This document shows, piece after piece, positions 16,419 to 24,346 of a stretch of DNA of 64,000 bases. Made by a program: the position numbers and the translations under genes. Location of the stretch: positions 1-64,000 of the forward strand of contig NZ_BMDJ01000010.1 of NCBI RefSeq assembly GCF_014635725.1. Direction: 5' to 3'. The DNA comes from Pedobacter mendelii (lineage in GTDB: Bacteria > Bacteroidota > Bacteroidia > Sphingobacteriales > Sphingobacteriaceae). The first letter of the stretch is position 1. Each line of letters opens with the position of its first letter. The notes beneath the pieces were generated by a model, which worked only from the letters and a program-made list of their open reading frames with translations, was not told where the DNA came from and made no database searches.

Positions 16419-16961
16419 ATGAGTGAAATTAATATAGTTGATGCGCCTCCTGGAATTGAAGGATCAGGTTTCTTTGCCACTTCGATGGACAAAGTGATTG
16501 GTTTGGCTCGTTCGAATTCATTATGGCCATTGCCTTTTGCAACTTCTTGTTGTGGAATTGAGTTTATGGCAACCATGGGTTCTCACTACGATTTGGGTCG
16601 TTTTGGTGCAGAGCGTTTGAGTTTTTCTCCTCGCCAGGCAGATGTTTTAATGGTTATGGGTACTATTGCTAAGAAAATGGCACCTGTGTTGAAACAAGTT
16701 TATATCCAAATGGCAGAACCACGATGGGTAATGGCTGTTGGTGCTTGTGCAAGTAGTGGGGGTATATTCGATACTTATTCTGTTTTACAAGGTATTGATG
16801 AAGTTATTCCTGTGGATGTTTACGTTCCGGGTTGTCCACCAAGGCCAGAAGCTATTTTAGACGGTTTTCAACGTATTCAGGATTTAGTTAGAAATGAATC
16901 AGGAAGAAGAAGAAACTCTGATTATTATAAAGAACTTTTAGGTCAATATGGTATTAAATAA
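16419..16961 (+). CDS. nuoB: NADH-quinone oxidoreductase subunit B
   Basis: A 180-residue peripheral-arm subunit that holds cluster N2, the last iron-sulfur centre before quinone. Ligands are visible at Cys44-Cys45 (TSCCGIEF), Cys110 (GACASSGG) and Cys139 (PGCPPRPE). I start at ATG 16419 ([12 protein letters not shown]); the frame extends upstream to TTG at 16374, but that region is the hairpin and promoter. The TAA overlaps the nuoC ATG by 1 nt. Confidence 0.95.
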   Translation: MSEINIVDAPPGIEGSGFFATSMDKVIGLARSNSLWPLPFATSCCGIEFMATMGSHYDLGRFGAERLSFSPRQADVLMVMGTIAKKMAPVLKQVYIQMAEPRWVMAVGACASSGGIFDTYSVLQGIDEVIPVDVYVPGCPPRPEAILDGFQRIQDLVRNESGRRRNSDYYKELLGQYGIK

Positions 16962-17461
16962 TGGAAGAAACGACACTAAATAACAACATCCACGTTAAGC
17001 TGACTGAGAAGTTTGGCGAAAAGGTGACTGCAGTTTCTGAGCCTTATGGTTTATTAACTTTTGTAACTTATAAAGATGTTATCATCAATGTGCTTTCATA
17101 TCTTAAAGAAGAATTGAAATTTAATTTCCTTACTGATATTACTGCGGTTCATTATCCTGAAAAAGATCATGGTATTGCCGTTGTTTATCATCTACATAAT
17201 ATGGTAGAGAAAATTAGAATTAGAATTAAGGTTTTCACTTCTGAGCAAAATCCAACTATTCCAACTGCAACAACGGTTTGGAAAGGAGCAAATTGGATGG
17301 AGCGAGAAACGTACGATTTTTTTGGGGTTAAATTTGAAGACCATCCTGATTTACGCCGTATTTTAAATATGGATGATTTAGGTGTTCATCCGATGTTGAA
17401 ACAGTATCCTTTGGAAGACCCAAATAGAGTAGATAAAAAAGACGAATTTTTTGGAAGGTAA
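16961..17461 (+). CDS. nuoC: NADH-quinone oxidoreductase subunit C
   Basis: A 166-residue soluble peripheral-arm subunit (30 kDa family). The signature is clear: TVWKGANWMERETYDFFGVKF, then HPDLRRILNMDD and HPMLKQYPLEDP. It is a separate protein here, not fused to NuoD as in E. coli. It overlaps nuoB by 1 nt and stops 3 bp before nuoD. Confidence 0.95.
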   Translation: MEETTLNNNIHVKLTEKFGEKVTAVSEPYGLLTFVTYKDVIINVLSYLKEELKFNFLTDITAVHYPEKDHGIAVVYHLHNMVEKIRIRIKVFTSEQNPTIPTATTVWKGANWMERETYDFFGVKFEDHPDLRRILNMDDLGVHPMLKQYPLEDPNRVDKKDEFFGR

Positions 17462-17464
17462 CAT

Positions 17465-18679
17465 ATGAATCATAACCATCCGGTATTTATAGATAACGAC
17501 CCGCAAAGTGAGCTGGTAACCTTAAATTTAGGTCCAACCCACCCTGCAACACACGGCGTTTTTCAAAACGTTTTGCAATTAGATGGCGAGCGGATTGTAA
17601 GCGGCGTTTCTACAATTGGGTATATCCACCGTGCTTTCGAAAAGATTGCCGAGCATCGCCCATTCTATCAAATTACACCACTTACCGATCGTTTAAACTA
17701 TTGTTCTTCGCCCATTAATAACATGGGCTGGCATATGACGGTTGAGAAGTTATTGAATATTAAATTACCAAAACGTGTAGATTATCTTCGGGTAATTATC
17801 ATGGAGCTTTCACGCATTTCAGATCATATTATCTGTAATACAATTATAGGTCAGGATACTGGAGCAACAACGACTTTTCTTTACCTTTTCCAGTTCCGCG
17901 AGCATATTTACGAAATCTTTGAAGAAGTTTGTGGCGCTCGTTTAACAACAAATATTGGTCGTATTGGTGGTTTTGAAAGAGATTTTAACGAAATCGCTTT
18001 CGCAAAAATTAATAAATTTTTAAAAGAATTCCCTGTGGCTTTAAGAGAGTTTGAAAACCTTTTGAGCCGTAATCGTATTTTTATAGACAGAACAGCAGGT
18101 GTTGCAGAAGTAACTAAAGAAACTGCTTTGGAATATAGTTGGACCGGCCCGCTATTACGTGCGACCGGAGTAGATTATGATGTTCGTGTGAGCGATCCAT
18201 ACTCTTCTTATCAAGATTTCGATTTTGAAGTTCCGGTTGGTACAAGTGGCGATATCTATGATAGGTATTTGGTGCGTAATGAAGAAATGTGGCAAAGTGT
18301 TCGCATTATCGAACAGGCTTTAGAAAAAATAAAATCAGAACCTAAAGGTATTTTTCATGCAGACGTTCCTGAATTTTATCTTCCACCAAAACAAGAAGTT
18401 TATAATAATATGGAAGCACTAATCTATCACTTTAAAATTGTGATGGGTGAAATTGATGCTCCAAAAGCTGAAGTTTATCATGCTGTAGAAGGTGGAAATG
18501 GTGAATTGGGTTTTTATTTAATAAATGATGGAGGGCGTACACCTTATCGCTTGCACTTCCGCAGACCAAGTTTTGTAAATTACCAAATGTTTGCATCAAT
18601 GAGTGAGGGTATGTTATTATCTGATGCCATTATAAACATGAGTAGTATGAATATTATTGCAGGAGAATTAGATGCTTAA
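17465..18679 (+). CDS. nuoD: NADH-quinone oxidoreductase subunit D
   Basis: A 404-residue peripheral-arm subunit (49 kDa family) that forms the quinone pocket with NuoB. The start carries LGPTHPATHGVFQNVLQLDGE, the lid region that contacts quinone; IGYIHRAFEKIAE and RPFYQITPLTDRLNY follow; the C-terminus (MSSMNIIAGELDA) lacks the Cys ligands of hydrogenase relatives, as usual. It overlaps nuoE by 8 nt, so translation is probably coupled. Confidence 0.95.
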   Translation: MNHNHPVFIDNDPQSELVTLNLGPTHPATHGVFQNVLQLDGERIVSGVSTIGYIHRAFEKIAEHRPFYQITPLTDRLNYCSSPINNMGWHMTVEKLLNIKLPKRVDYLRVIIMELSRISDHIICNTIIGQDTGATTTFLYLFQFREHIYEIFEEVCGARLTTNIGRIGGFERDFNEIAFAKINKFLKEFPVALREFENLLSRNRIFIDRTAGVAEVTKETALEYSWTGPLLRATGVDYDVRVSDPYSSYQDFDFEVPVGTSGDIYDRYLVRNEEMWQSVRIIEQALEKIKSEPKGIFHADVPEFYLPPKQEVYNNMEALIYHFKIVMGEIDAPKAEVYHAVEGGNGELGFYLINDGGRTPYRLHFRRPSFVNYQMFASMSEGMLLSDAIINMSSMNIIAGELDA

Positions 18680-19184
18680 AATAGAAGAACAAAAACCTGT
18701 AGTGTTTTCATCAGAATTGTTAGCCAAGTTTGATGATGTGATAACGCGCTATCCGGAAGATAAGAGTAAATCAGCTTTGCTGCCGCTATTACACTTGGTG
18801 CAGGCAGAATTTCTTTGGGTAAGTACTTCCGCAATGGATAAAGTTGCTGAATATTTAAAAATCCAGCCTATTGAAGTTTACGAAGTAGCTACCTTTTATA
18901 GCATGTACTTTTTAAAACCCCAAGGTAAATATGCTTTGGAAGTTTGTCGCACAGGCCCATGCTGCTTAGTTGGTGCTGAAAAAATATTAGACCACTTAGA
19001 ACATAAATTGGGGGTAAAAGAAGGTGAAGTTACTGACGATGGTTTATTCAGCTTTAGAGGAGTTGAATGTTTAGCAGCCTGTGGTTTCGGTCCGGTATTA
19101 CAAATTAGTCCGGAATACACTTTCTACGAAAACCTTACTGTGGCTAGTGTAGATAAATTGATTGAAGATTTAAAAAATAAATAA
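18672..19184 (+). CDS. nuoE: NADH-quinone oxidoreductase subunit E
   Basis: A 170-residue subunit of the NADH-oxidising module, carrying the [2Fe-2S] cluster N1a. Ligands are Cys92 and Cys97 (CRTGPC, a C-x4-C motif) and Cys133 and Cys137 (CLAAC). The thioredoxin-like family pattern EVYEVATFYSMYF precedes them. It begins inside the 3' end of nuoD. A 72-bp gap with a palindromic repeat separates it from nuoF. Confidence 0.95.
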   Translation: MLKIEEQKPVVFSSELLAKFDDVITRYPEDKSKSALLPLLHLVQAEFLWVSTSAMDKVAEYLKIQPIEVYEVATFYSMYFLKPQGKYALEVCRTGPCCLVGAEKILDHLEHKLGVKEGEVTDDGLFSFRGVECLAACGFGPVLQISPEYTFYENLTVASVDKLIEDLKNK

Positions 19185-19252
19185 CCCCGGCTCCCTGAAG
19201 GGGGAGTTTAAAAACGAGGGAGAAAAGCCCTTTTAGGGGATTTAGGGGTAGA
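19185..19252. repeat. palindromic intergenic repeat (GGGGATTTAGGGGT family), nuoE-nuoF gap
   Basis: The gap begins with CTCCC-TGAAG-GGGAG, a small hairpin at 19191-19205, and ends with AAAGCCCTTTTAGGGGATTT then AGGGGT. The same end unit recurs before nuoI (22860-22884) and, inverted, after typA (59391-59415). It starts at the base after the nuoE stop codon. Confidence 0.65.
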
Positions 19253-19256
19253 TAAA

Positions 19257-20624
19257 ATGAGTCGCAAACTATTACTTGAGCATATTAACGTACCAGGCAT
19301 CAATACACTTGAGGTCTATCGCCAAAAAGGAGGGTATCGTGCTGTGGAAAAAGCCCTTAAAACTTTAACACCTGAAGAGATTGTTGAAGAAGTGAAAAAA
19401 TCGGGCTTACGCGGTCGTGGTGGTGCGGGTTTCCCAACAGGGATGAAATGGAGTTTTTTGGCAAAACCAGAAGGTGTTGCACGTTATTTGGTATGCAACG
19501 CTGATGAATCTGAACCGGGAACGTTCAAAGACCGCTATTTAATGACTCACATTCCTCATGCTTTAATTGAGGGGATGATTGTTGCTAGTTTTGCCTTGGG
19601 CGCAAAGGTTTCCTACATCTACGTTCGCGGAGAAATGATGCCTCAAATTCGCATCTTGGAAAAAGCAATTGCCGAAGCAAAAGCTGCCGGATGGTTGGGT
19701 AAAAATATACTAGGAACAGGATACGATTTAGAATTATATGTTCAGCCAGGCGGTGGAGCTTACATTTGTGGAGAAGAAACCGCATTGTTAGAATCACTTG
19801 AAGGTAAAAGAGGCAATCCAAGAATTAAGCCACCATTCCCGGCCATTGCAGGTTTATATGGTTGCCCTACAGTTGTAAATAACGTAGAGTCAATTGCTGC
19901 AGTTGTTCCAATTATCAACGATGGTGGTGAAGAATATGCAAAAATTGGTATCGGTAGAAGTACGGGTACAAAATTAATATCAGCATCTGGTAACTTAGTT
20001 AAACCAGGTGTTTATGAAATAGAATTAGGTTTACCAGTTGAAGAATTCATATATTCTGACGAGTATTGCGGTGGTATTGCTAATGGTAAAAAATTGAAAG
20101 CTACAGTTGCTGGTGGTTCATCAGTTCCGGTTTTGCCGGCAAATTTAACTTTGAAGTTAGCTAATGGCGAGCCTCGCTTAATGAGCTACGAGTCGTTATC
20201 AGAAGGTGGATTTGCTACTGGAACCATGTTGGGTTCGGGAGGTTTTATCGCTTTTGATGAAGACCAGTGTATTGTTAGAAATACTTGGAATTTTTCTCGT
20301 TTTTATCATCACGAAAGTTGCGGACAATGCTCGCCATGCCGTGAAGGTACGGGATGGATGGAAAAGGTATTGCACAAAATCGAGCATGGCCATGGTAAAA
20401 TGGAAGATGTAGATTTGCTCTGGGATATTCAACGCAAAATAGAGGGAAATACGATTTGTCCATTAGGTGATGCAGCAGCTTGGCCGGTGGCGAGTGCAAT
20501 TCGTCATTTCAGAGATGAATTTGAGTGGCACATTAAAGAACCAATTAAAAGCCAGACGCAAAACTATGGCATCGCAAATTATGCGGCTCCGATTGAAAAA
20601 GCGCCGGTAACGGAAGAAAAATAA
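19257..20624 (+). CDS. nuoF: NADH-quinone oxidoreductase subunit F
   Basis: A 455-residue subunit that binds NADH and FMN and carries the [4Fe-4S] cluster N3. The FMN/NADH glycine-rich region reads [31 protein letters not shown] follows; [13 protein letters not shown] and the later [10 protein letters not shown] give the four cluster cysteines. The C-terminal extension ([16 protein letters not shown]) is not part of the core and is common in Bacteroidota. A 100-bp gap with a perfect palindrome separates it from nuoG. Confidence 0.96.
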   Translation: MSRKLLLEHINVPGINTLEVYRQKGGYRAVEKALKTLTPEEIVEEVKKSGLRGRGGAGFPTGMKWSFLAKPEGVARYLVCNADESEPGTFKDRYLMTHIPHALIEGMIVASFALGAKVSYIYVRGEMMPQIRILEKAIAEAKAAGWLGKNILGTGYDLELYVQPGGGAYICGEETALLESLEGKRGNPRIKPPFPAIAGLYGCPTVVNNVESIAAVVPIINDGGEEYAKIGIGRSTGTKLISASGNLVKPGVYEIELGLPVEEFIYSDEYCGGIANGKKLKATVAGGSSVPVLPANLTLKLANGEPRLMSYESLSEGGFATGTMLGSGGFIAFDEDQCIVRNTWNFSRFYHHESCGQCSPCREGTGWMEKVLHKIEHGHGKMEDVDLLWDIQRKIEGNTICPLGDAAAWPVASAIRHFRDEFEWHIKEPIKSQTQNYGIANYAAPIEKAPVTEEK

Positions 20625-20630
20625 TTAGCC

Positions 20631-20690
20631 ATGGTCTGTGTCCTCACAGACCATTAGATAAAACTTTTCGGTCTGTGGGGACAAAGACCG
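20631..20690. repeat. GGTCTGTG palindromic repeat pair, nuoF-nuoG gap
   Basis: ATGGTCTGTG and CACAGACCAT form a perfect 10-bp inverted repeat around TCCT (20631-20654). A second, imperfect unit follows at 20669-20690 (CGGTCT ... AGACCG around a G-rich centre). Two tandem copies of one element are the simplest reading. There is no T run, so termination is unlikely. Confidence 0.7.
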
Positions 20691-20724
20691 AGGAGAAATA
20701 AAAAAATAAAGATTATCATTAACC

Positions 20725-21735
20725 ATGAGTGAAAAAGTTAAGGTTACGATAGACGGGATAACATTAGAGGTTGATAACGGAACCACTATCCTAAATGCTG
20801 CGAGGCAGATTGGAGGTGATATTGTTCCGCCAGCGATGTGCTATTATTCTAAGTTAGAGGGCAGTGGTGGTAAATGCCGTACCTGTATTGTTAAGGTAAC
20901 AAAAGGTTCGGAAAAAGACCCTCGGCCAATGCCAAAATTGGTTGCATCTTGCCGTACAACAGTAATGGATGGTATGGAAGTGTTAAATATTACTTCTCCA
21001 GAAGTTTTAGAGGCACGTGCAGGTGTGGTAGAGATTTTATTGATTAACCATCCGTTAGATTGCCCTGTTTGCGACCAGGCAGGTGAATGTGATTTGCAAA
21101 ATTTAGGTTACGAGCACGGTTTGCAAAAAACTCGTTATGAGTTTGAGCGTCGTACTTTTGACCGTATTGATATTGGTGATAAAATCCAGTTGCACATGAA
21201 TCGTTGCATTCTGTGTTATCGTTGTGTTTTTACTGCTGACCAAATTACAAATAAACGGGTTCATGGTATTTTAAATCGTGGCGACCACTCAGAAATTTCT
21301 ACTTATATCCAACAAGCTGTTGATAATGATTTCTCTGGAAATGTAATCGATGTTTGTCCTGTAGGTGCTTTAACAGACAAAACTTTCCGTTTTAAAAACC
21401 GTGTTTGGTTTACCAAACCAGTTGATGCACATCGCAATTGCGATCATGAAAAATGCAACGGTAAGGTAACACTTTGGTATAAAGGAGAAGACGTTTTACG
21501 TGTTACGGCTCGTAAAGATCAATTTGGTGAAGTAGAAGAATTCATCTGTAATACTTGTCGTTTTGATAAAAAAGCGACCTCAGATTGGACAATCGAACAT
21601 CCTACACACATTGATGATACTTCTGTAATAGCATCAAACCACTACGAAACATTAAAACCTTTGCATGTAATTCAGCCAAATTTGGCTTTGCAAGCTGCAA
21701 ATGAAATTGAACTACATAAAACAGTTAAATACTAA
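20725..21735 (+). CDS. nuoG: NADH-quinone oxidoreductase subunit G (short form)
   Basis: A 336-residue protein holding only the N-terminal ferredoxin-like part of NuoG: a [2Fe-2S] site (Cys39, 51, 54, 76), the His-Cys cluster region (HPLDCPVCDQAGEC, His109, Cys113, 116, 122), and a [4Fe-4S] site (Cys161, 164, 167 and a later CPVGAL). E. coli NuoG is about 900 residues; the molybdopterin-type C-terminal domain is nearly all missing here. Short NuoG is a known Bacteroidota trait, so this is not read as truncation. It overlaps nuoH by 1 nt. Confidence 0.93.
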   Translation: MSEKVKVTIDGITLEVDNGTTILNAARQIGGDIVPPAMCYYSKLEGSGGKCRTCIVKVTKGSEKDPRPMPKLVASCRTTVMDGMEVLNITSPEVLEARAGVVEILLINHPLDCPVCDQAGECDLQNLGYEHGLQKTRYEFERRTFDRIDIGDKIQLHMNRCILCYRCVFTADQITNKRVHGILNRGDHSEISTYIQQAVDNDFSGNVIDVCPVGALTDKTFRFKNRVWFTKPVDAHRNCDHEKCNGKVTLWYKGEDVLRVTARKDQFGEVEEFICNTCRFDKKATSDWTIEHPTHIDDTSVIASNHYETLKPLHVIQPNLALQAANEIELHKTVKY

Positions 21736-22772
21736 TGGATACAGGTTTTATCATAGAAAAATTTATTCTGGTAGCGGTAATCTTCGGTATCAGCTTGGTA
21801 ATTGCCATGTATTCTACTTATGCTGAGCGTAAGGTTGCGGCTTATCTTCAAGACCGTTTGGGGCCGGATAGAGCTGGTCCTTTTGGTATTTTGCAGCCTT
21901 TAGCCGATGGATTAAAGATGTTTATGAAAGAGGAAATTATTCCTACAACATCAAACAAATGGTTATTCATCGCTGGTCCGGGTTTGGCATTACTTTGTGC
22001 TTGTATAGGTACAGCAGTAATTCCATGGGGAAGCCCGATGTTAATTGGTGGTAAAGTTGTCCCTTTGCAAGTTTCTGATATTAACGTAGGTGTTTTATAT
22101 ATTTTCGGAGTAGTATCATTGGGTGTTTATGGAGTAATGATTGGTGGTTGGGCATCCAATAACAAATATTCATTATTGAGTGCCATTCGTGCTGCATCAC
22201 AAAATATCAGTTATGAGATAGCAATGGGGTTATCAATTATCGCTTTGCTTTTAATGACGAATACTTTAAGCTTAAAAACTATTGTTGAGCAGCAACATGG
22301 CTGGCATTGGAATGTTCTATATCAGCCGTTAGGATTTTTAATCTTTATGGTTTGTTCTTTCGCCGAAACCAATCGTGCGCCATTCGATTTACCTGAATGT
22401 GAAACAGAGTTAATTGGTGGTTATCACACAGAGTATTCTTCGATGAAACTAGGTTTTTACCTTTTCTCTGAATACATTAATATGTTTGTTTCATCGGCAG
22501 TAATGGCAACATTATATTTCGGTGGTTACAACTATCCGGGAATGGATTACATGGCAACTTTGTTGGGGCCAACCTGGGCACCACTATTCGGAACAGCTAT
22601 TTTATTCGCTAAAATATTCTTCTTTATATTTTTCTTCATGTGGGTACGTTGGACAATCCCTCGTTTCCGTTATGACCAATTGATGAATTTGGGTTGGAAA
22701 GGTTTGATACCTTTGGCTATTGCCAATATTATTATAACTGGAGTTGTGATTGCGATTATTGAGAAGTTCTAG
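21735..22772 (+). CDS. nuoH: NADH-quinone oxidoreductase subunit H
   Basis: A 345-residue membrane subunit (ND1) with about eight helices, which forms the quinone entry chamber. Signatures: YSTYAERKVAAYLQDRLGPDRAGPFGILQPLADGLKM in pieces across residues 26-62, and FAETNRAPFDLPECETELIGGYHTEYSS-type loop near 208-235 with its conserved acidic residues. It overlaps nuoG by 1 nt. A 113-bp repeat-containing gap follows. Confidence 0.96.
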   Translation: MDTGFIIEKFILVAVIFGISLVIAMYSTYAERKVAAYLQDRLGPDRAGPFGILQPLADGLKMFMKEEIIPTTSNKWLFIAGPGLALLCACIGTAVIPWGSPMLIGGKVVPLQVSDINVGVLYIFGVVSLGVYGVMIGGWASNNKYSLLSAIRAASQNISYEIAMGLSIIALLLMTNTLSLKTIVEQQHGWHWNVLYQPLGFLIFMVCSFAETNRAPFDLPECETELIGGYHTEYSSMKLGFYLFSEYINMFVSSAVMATLYFGGYNYPGMDYMATLLGPTWAPLFGTAILFAKIFFFIFFFMWVRWTIPRFRYDQLMNLGWKGLIPLAIANIIITGVVIAIIEKF

Positions 22773-22885
22773 CCTCCAACTTCCTAAAGGGGTAGGGCAA
22801 AGCGGAAAAACAAAGTTTAAAAACCATTAAGGTTTATACATAGATTTACACATGCATTTAAAAGCCCTTTTGGGGATTTGGGGTT
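22773..22885. repeat. palindromic intergenic repeat (GGGGATTTAGGGGT family), nuoH-nuoI gap
   Basis: The gap opens with CTTCCTAAAGGGGTAGGG and closes with AAAAGCCCTTTTGGGGATTT then GGGGTT at 22860-22884, directly touching the nuoI ATG at 22886. Both ends are variants of the unit in the nuoE-nuoF gap. The centre is AT-rich filler. Confidence 0.6.
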
Positions 22886-23389
22886 ATGGAATCATTAAGT
22901 AACAAGAAAAAAGTACTGGAGCAAAAGCCTTTGAGCTTTATGGAACGAATGTACTTACCTGCAATTGCGAAAGGTATGGGCATTACCATCAGCCACTTAT
23001 TCAAAAAAGAGGCTACAATAAGATATCCAGAAGTAGAGCGTGAATTCTCTGCAAACTTTAGAGGTATGCACTCTCTGAAACGTGATGAGAACGGAAAAGA
23101 GCGTTGTACAGCTTGCGGTTTATGTGCATTATCTTGCCCTGCCGAAGCAATTACTATGATTGCTGCAGAACGCAAGCCTGAAGAGAAAGATTTATACCGT
23201 GAAGAAAAATATGCCGCAACTTATGAAATCAACATGTTGCGTTGCATTTTCTGTGGATTATGTGAAGAAGCTTGTCCTAAAGAGGCAATTTACTTAGATG
23301 GACCAATTGTGCCAGCTGATTATTTACGTAAGGATTTCATATACGGAAAAGATAAATTGGTAGAGGCTCCATTGGAGATGAAAAAATAA
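22886..23389 (+). CDS. nuoI: NADH-quinone oxidoreductase subunit I
   Basis: A 167-residue peripheral-arm subunit with two [4Fe-4S] ferredoxin motifs: Cys74, 77, 80, 84 (CTACGLCALSCP) and Cys120, 123, 126, 130 (CIFCGLCEEACP), which hold clusters N6a and N6b. The N-terminal amphipathic helices (residues 17-45) anchor it to the membrane arm. The start codon abuts a palindromic repeat on one side, and a second repeat family fills the gap to nuoJ. Confidence 0.96.
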   Translation: MESLSNKKKVLEQKPLSFMERMYLPAIAKGMGITISHLFKKEATIRYPEVEREFSANFRGMHSLKRDENGKERCTACGLCALSCPAEAITMIAAERKPEEKDLYREEKYAATYEINMLRCIFCGLCEEACPKEAIYLDGPIVPADYLRKDFIYGKDKLVEAPLEMKK

Positions 23390-23400
23390 TTTAATTTTGC

Positions 23401-23477
23401 CGTCATTGCGAGGAACGAAGCAATCCTAATGCGATAGACGTTAAACTAATAAGATTGCTTCGTACCTCGCAATGACG
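23401..23477. repeat. GTCATTGCGAGG long inverted repeat, nuoI-nuoJ gap
   Basis: Arms 23401-23425 (CGTCATTGCGAGGAACGAAG continuing to CAATC) and 23453-23477 are reverse complements over 25 nt with one mismatch, around a 27-nt spacer. This GTCATTGCGAGG...GAAGCAATC unit is widespread as a dispersed repeat in many bacterial genomes. The transcript would form a long, very stable hairpin between two cistrons. Confidence 0.8.
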
Positions 23478-23500
23478 AGGAGTTTTAAAATAATAAATTA

Positions 23501-24004
23501 ATGAGTACACAGGTATTCTATTTCGTAGCCACATTAAGTATCATCTTTTCGCTTATGGTGATTTTTGCAAAAAATCCAATCCATAGCGTACTTTACTTAA
23601 TCCTTACCTTTTTCACATTTACGGTACATTACGTACTGTTGAATGCTCAATTTTTGGCCGTTGTAAACTTTATCGTTTACATGGGTGCCATTATGGTATT
23701 ATTCTTATTCGTACTGATGTTACTCAACCTGAATAAGGAAACCGAGCCATCAAAATCTCCATTGATTAAAATCGTAGGCGTAGTTGCAGGATGTTGTTTA
23801 ATAGTAACCTTAGTTGGTTCTTTTAAAGCAGCCAGCATTAATAGTCCTTTAATTTTAAAAAACCAAGGATTAGGATTGGTAGAAAATTTGGGTAAAGAGC
23901 TTTTCGGGCCATTCTTATTACCGTTTGAATTATCATCTCTATTACTGTTGGCAGCAATGGTTGGAGCAGTTTTATTATCTAAAAGAGATGAGGTAGAGGC
24001 ATAA
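23501..24004 (+). CDS. nuoJ: NADH-quinone oxidoreductase subunit J
   Basis: A 167-residue membrane subunit (ND6) with five helices. KNPIHSVLYLILTFFTF and LNAQFLAVVNFIVYMGAIMVLFLFVLMLLNL are the characteristic second and third helices; the glycine-containing IVYMGAIMVLF segment is the pi-bulge region important in turnover. It overlaps nuoK by 1 nt. Confidence 0.95.
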   Translation: MSTQVFYFVATLSIIFSLMVIFAKNPIHSVLYLILTFFTFTVHYVLLNAQFLAVVNFIVYMGAIMVLFLFVLMLLNLNKETEPSKSPLIKIVGVVAGCCLIVTLVGSFKAASINSPLILKNQGLGLVENLGKELFGPFLLPFELSSLLLLAAMVGAVLLSKRDEVEA

Positions 24005-24333
24005 TGGAAAATTTAACTACACAAATGGCAGGCGTTCCATTAAACCACTATATCTATTTATGTGCTATTATTTTCACAATAGGTGTAATTGGCGTGCTAA
24101 CCCGCAGAAATGCAATCGTGATTTTTATGTCGGTTGAGTTAATGTTGAATGCCGTAAACTTGCTTTTAACAGCTTTTTCAGTTCACAGCAATGACCCGTC
24201 CGGACAGGTTTTCGTGTTCTTTATTATGGCGCTCGCAGCTGCAGAAGTTGCAGTTGGTTTGGCGATTATTGTAATGGTTTATAGAAATACGAAATCGATA
24301 GATATTAATGTTTTAAATCGCCTTAAGTGGTAA
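24004..24333 (+). CDS. nuoK: NADH-quinone oxidoreductase subunit K
   Basis: A 109-residue membrane subunit (ND4L) with three helices. IFMSVELMLNAVNLLL carries the conserved membrane Glu of helix 2, and ALAAAEVAVGLAIIVMVYR the second conserved Glu in helix 3; both belong to the proton path. It overlaps nuoJ by 1 nt and ends 13 bp before nuoL. Confidence 0.96.
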   Translation: MENLTTQMAGVPLNHYIYLCAIIFTIGVIGVLTRRNAIVIFMSVELMLNAVNLLLTAFSVHSNDPSGQVFVFFIMALAAAEVAVGLAIIVMVYRNTKSIDINVLNRLKW

Positions 24334-24346
24334 ATATATATTAAGA

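Noticed and set aside
20725..21735. nuoG as a truncated pseudogene
   Set aside because: All N-terminal cluster ligands are present and the stop is coupled to nuoH; a short NuoG is normal in this phylum.
23401..23477. Long inverted repeat as a terminator or CRISPR unit
   Set aside because: There is no T run after the stem, and no direct repeats with unique spacers; it is a dispersed palindromic repeat.
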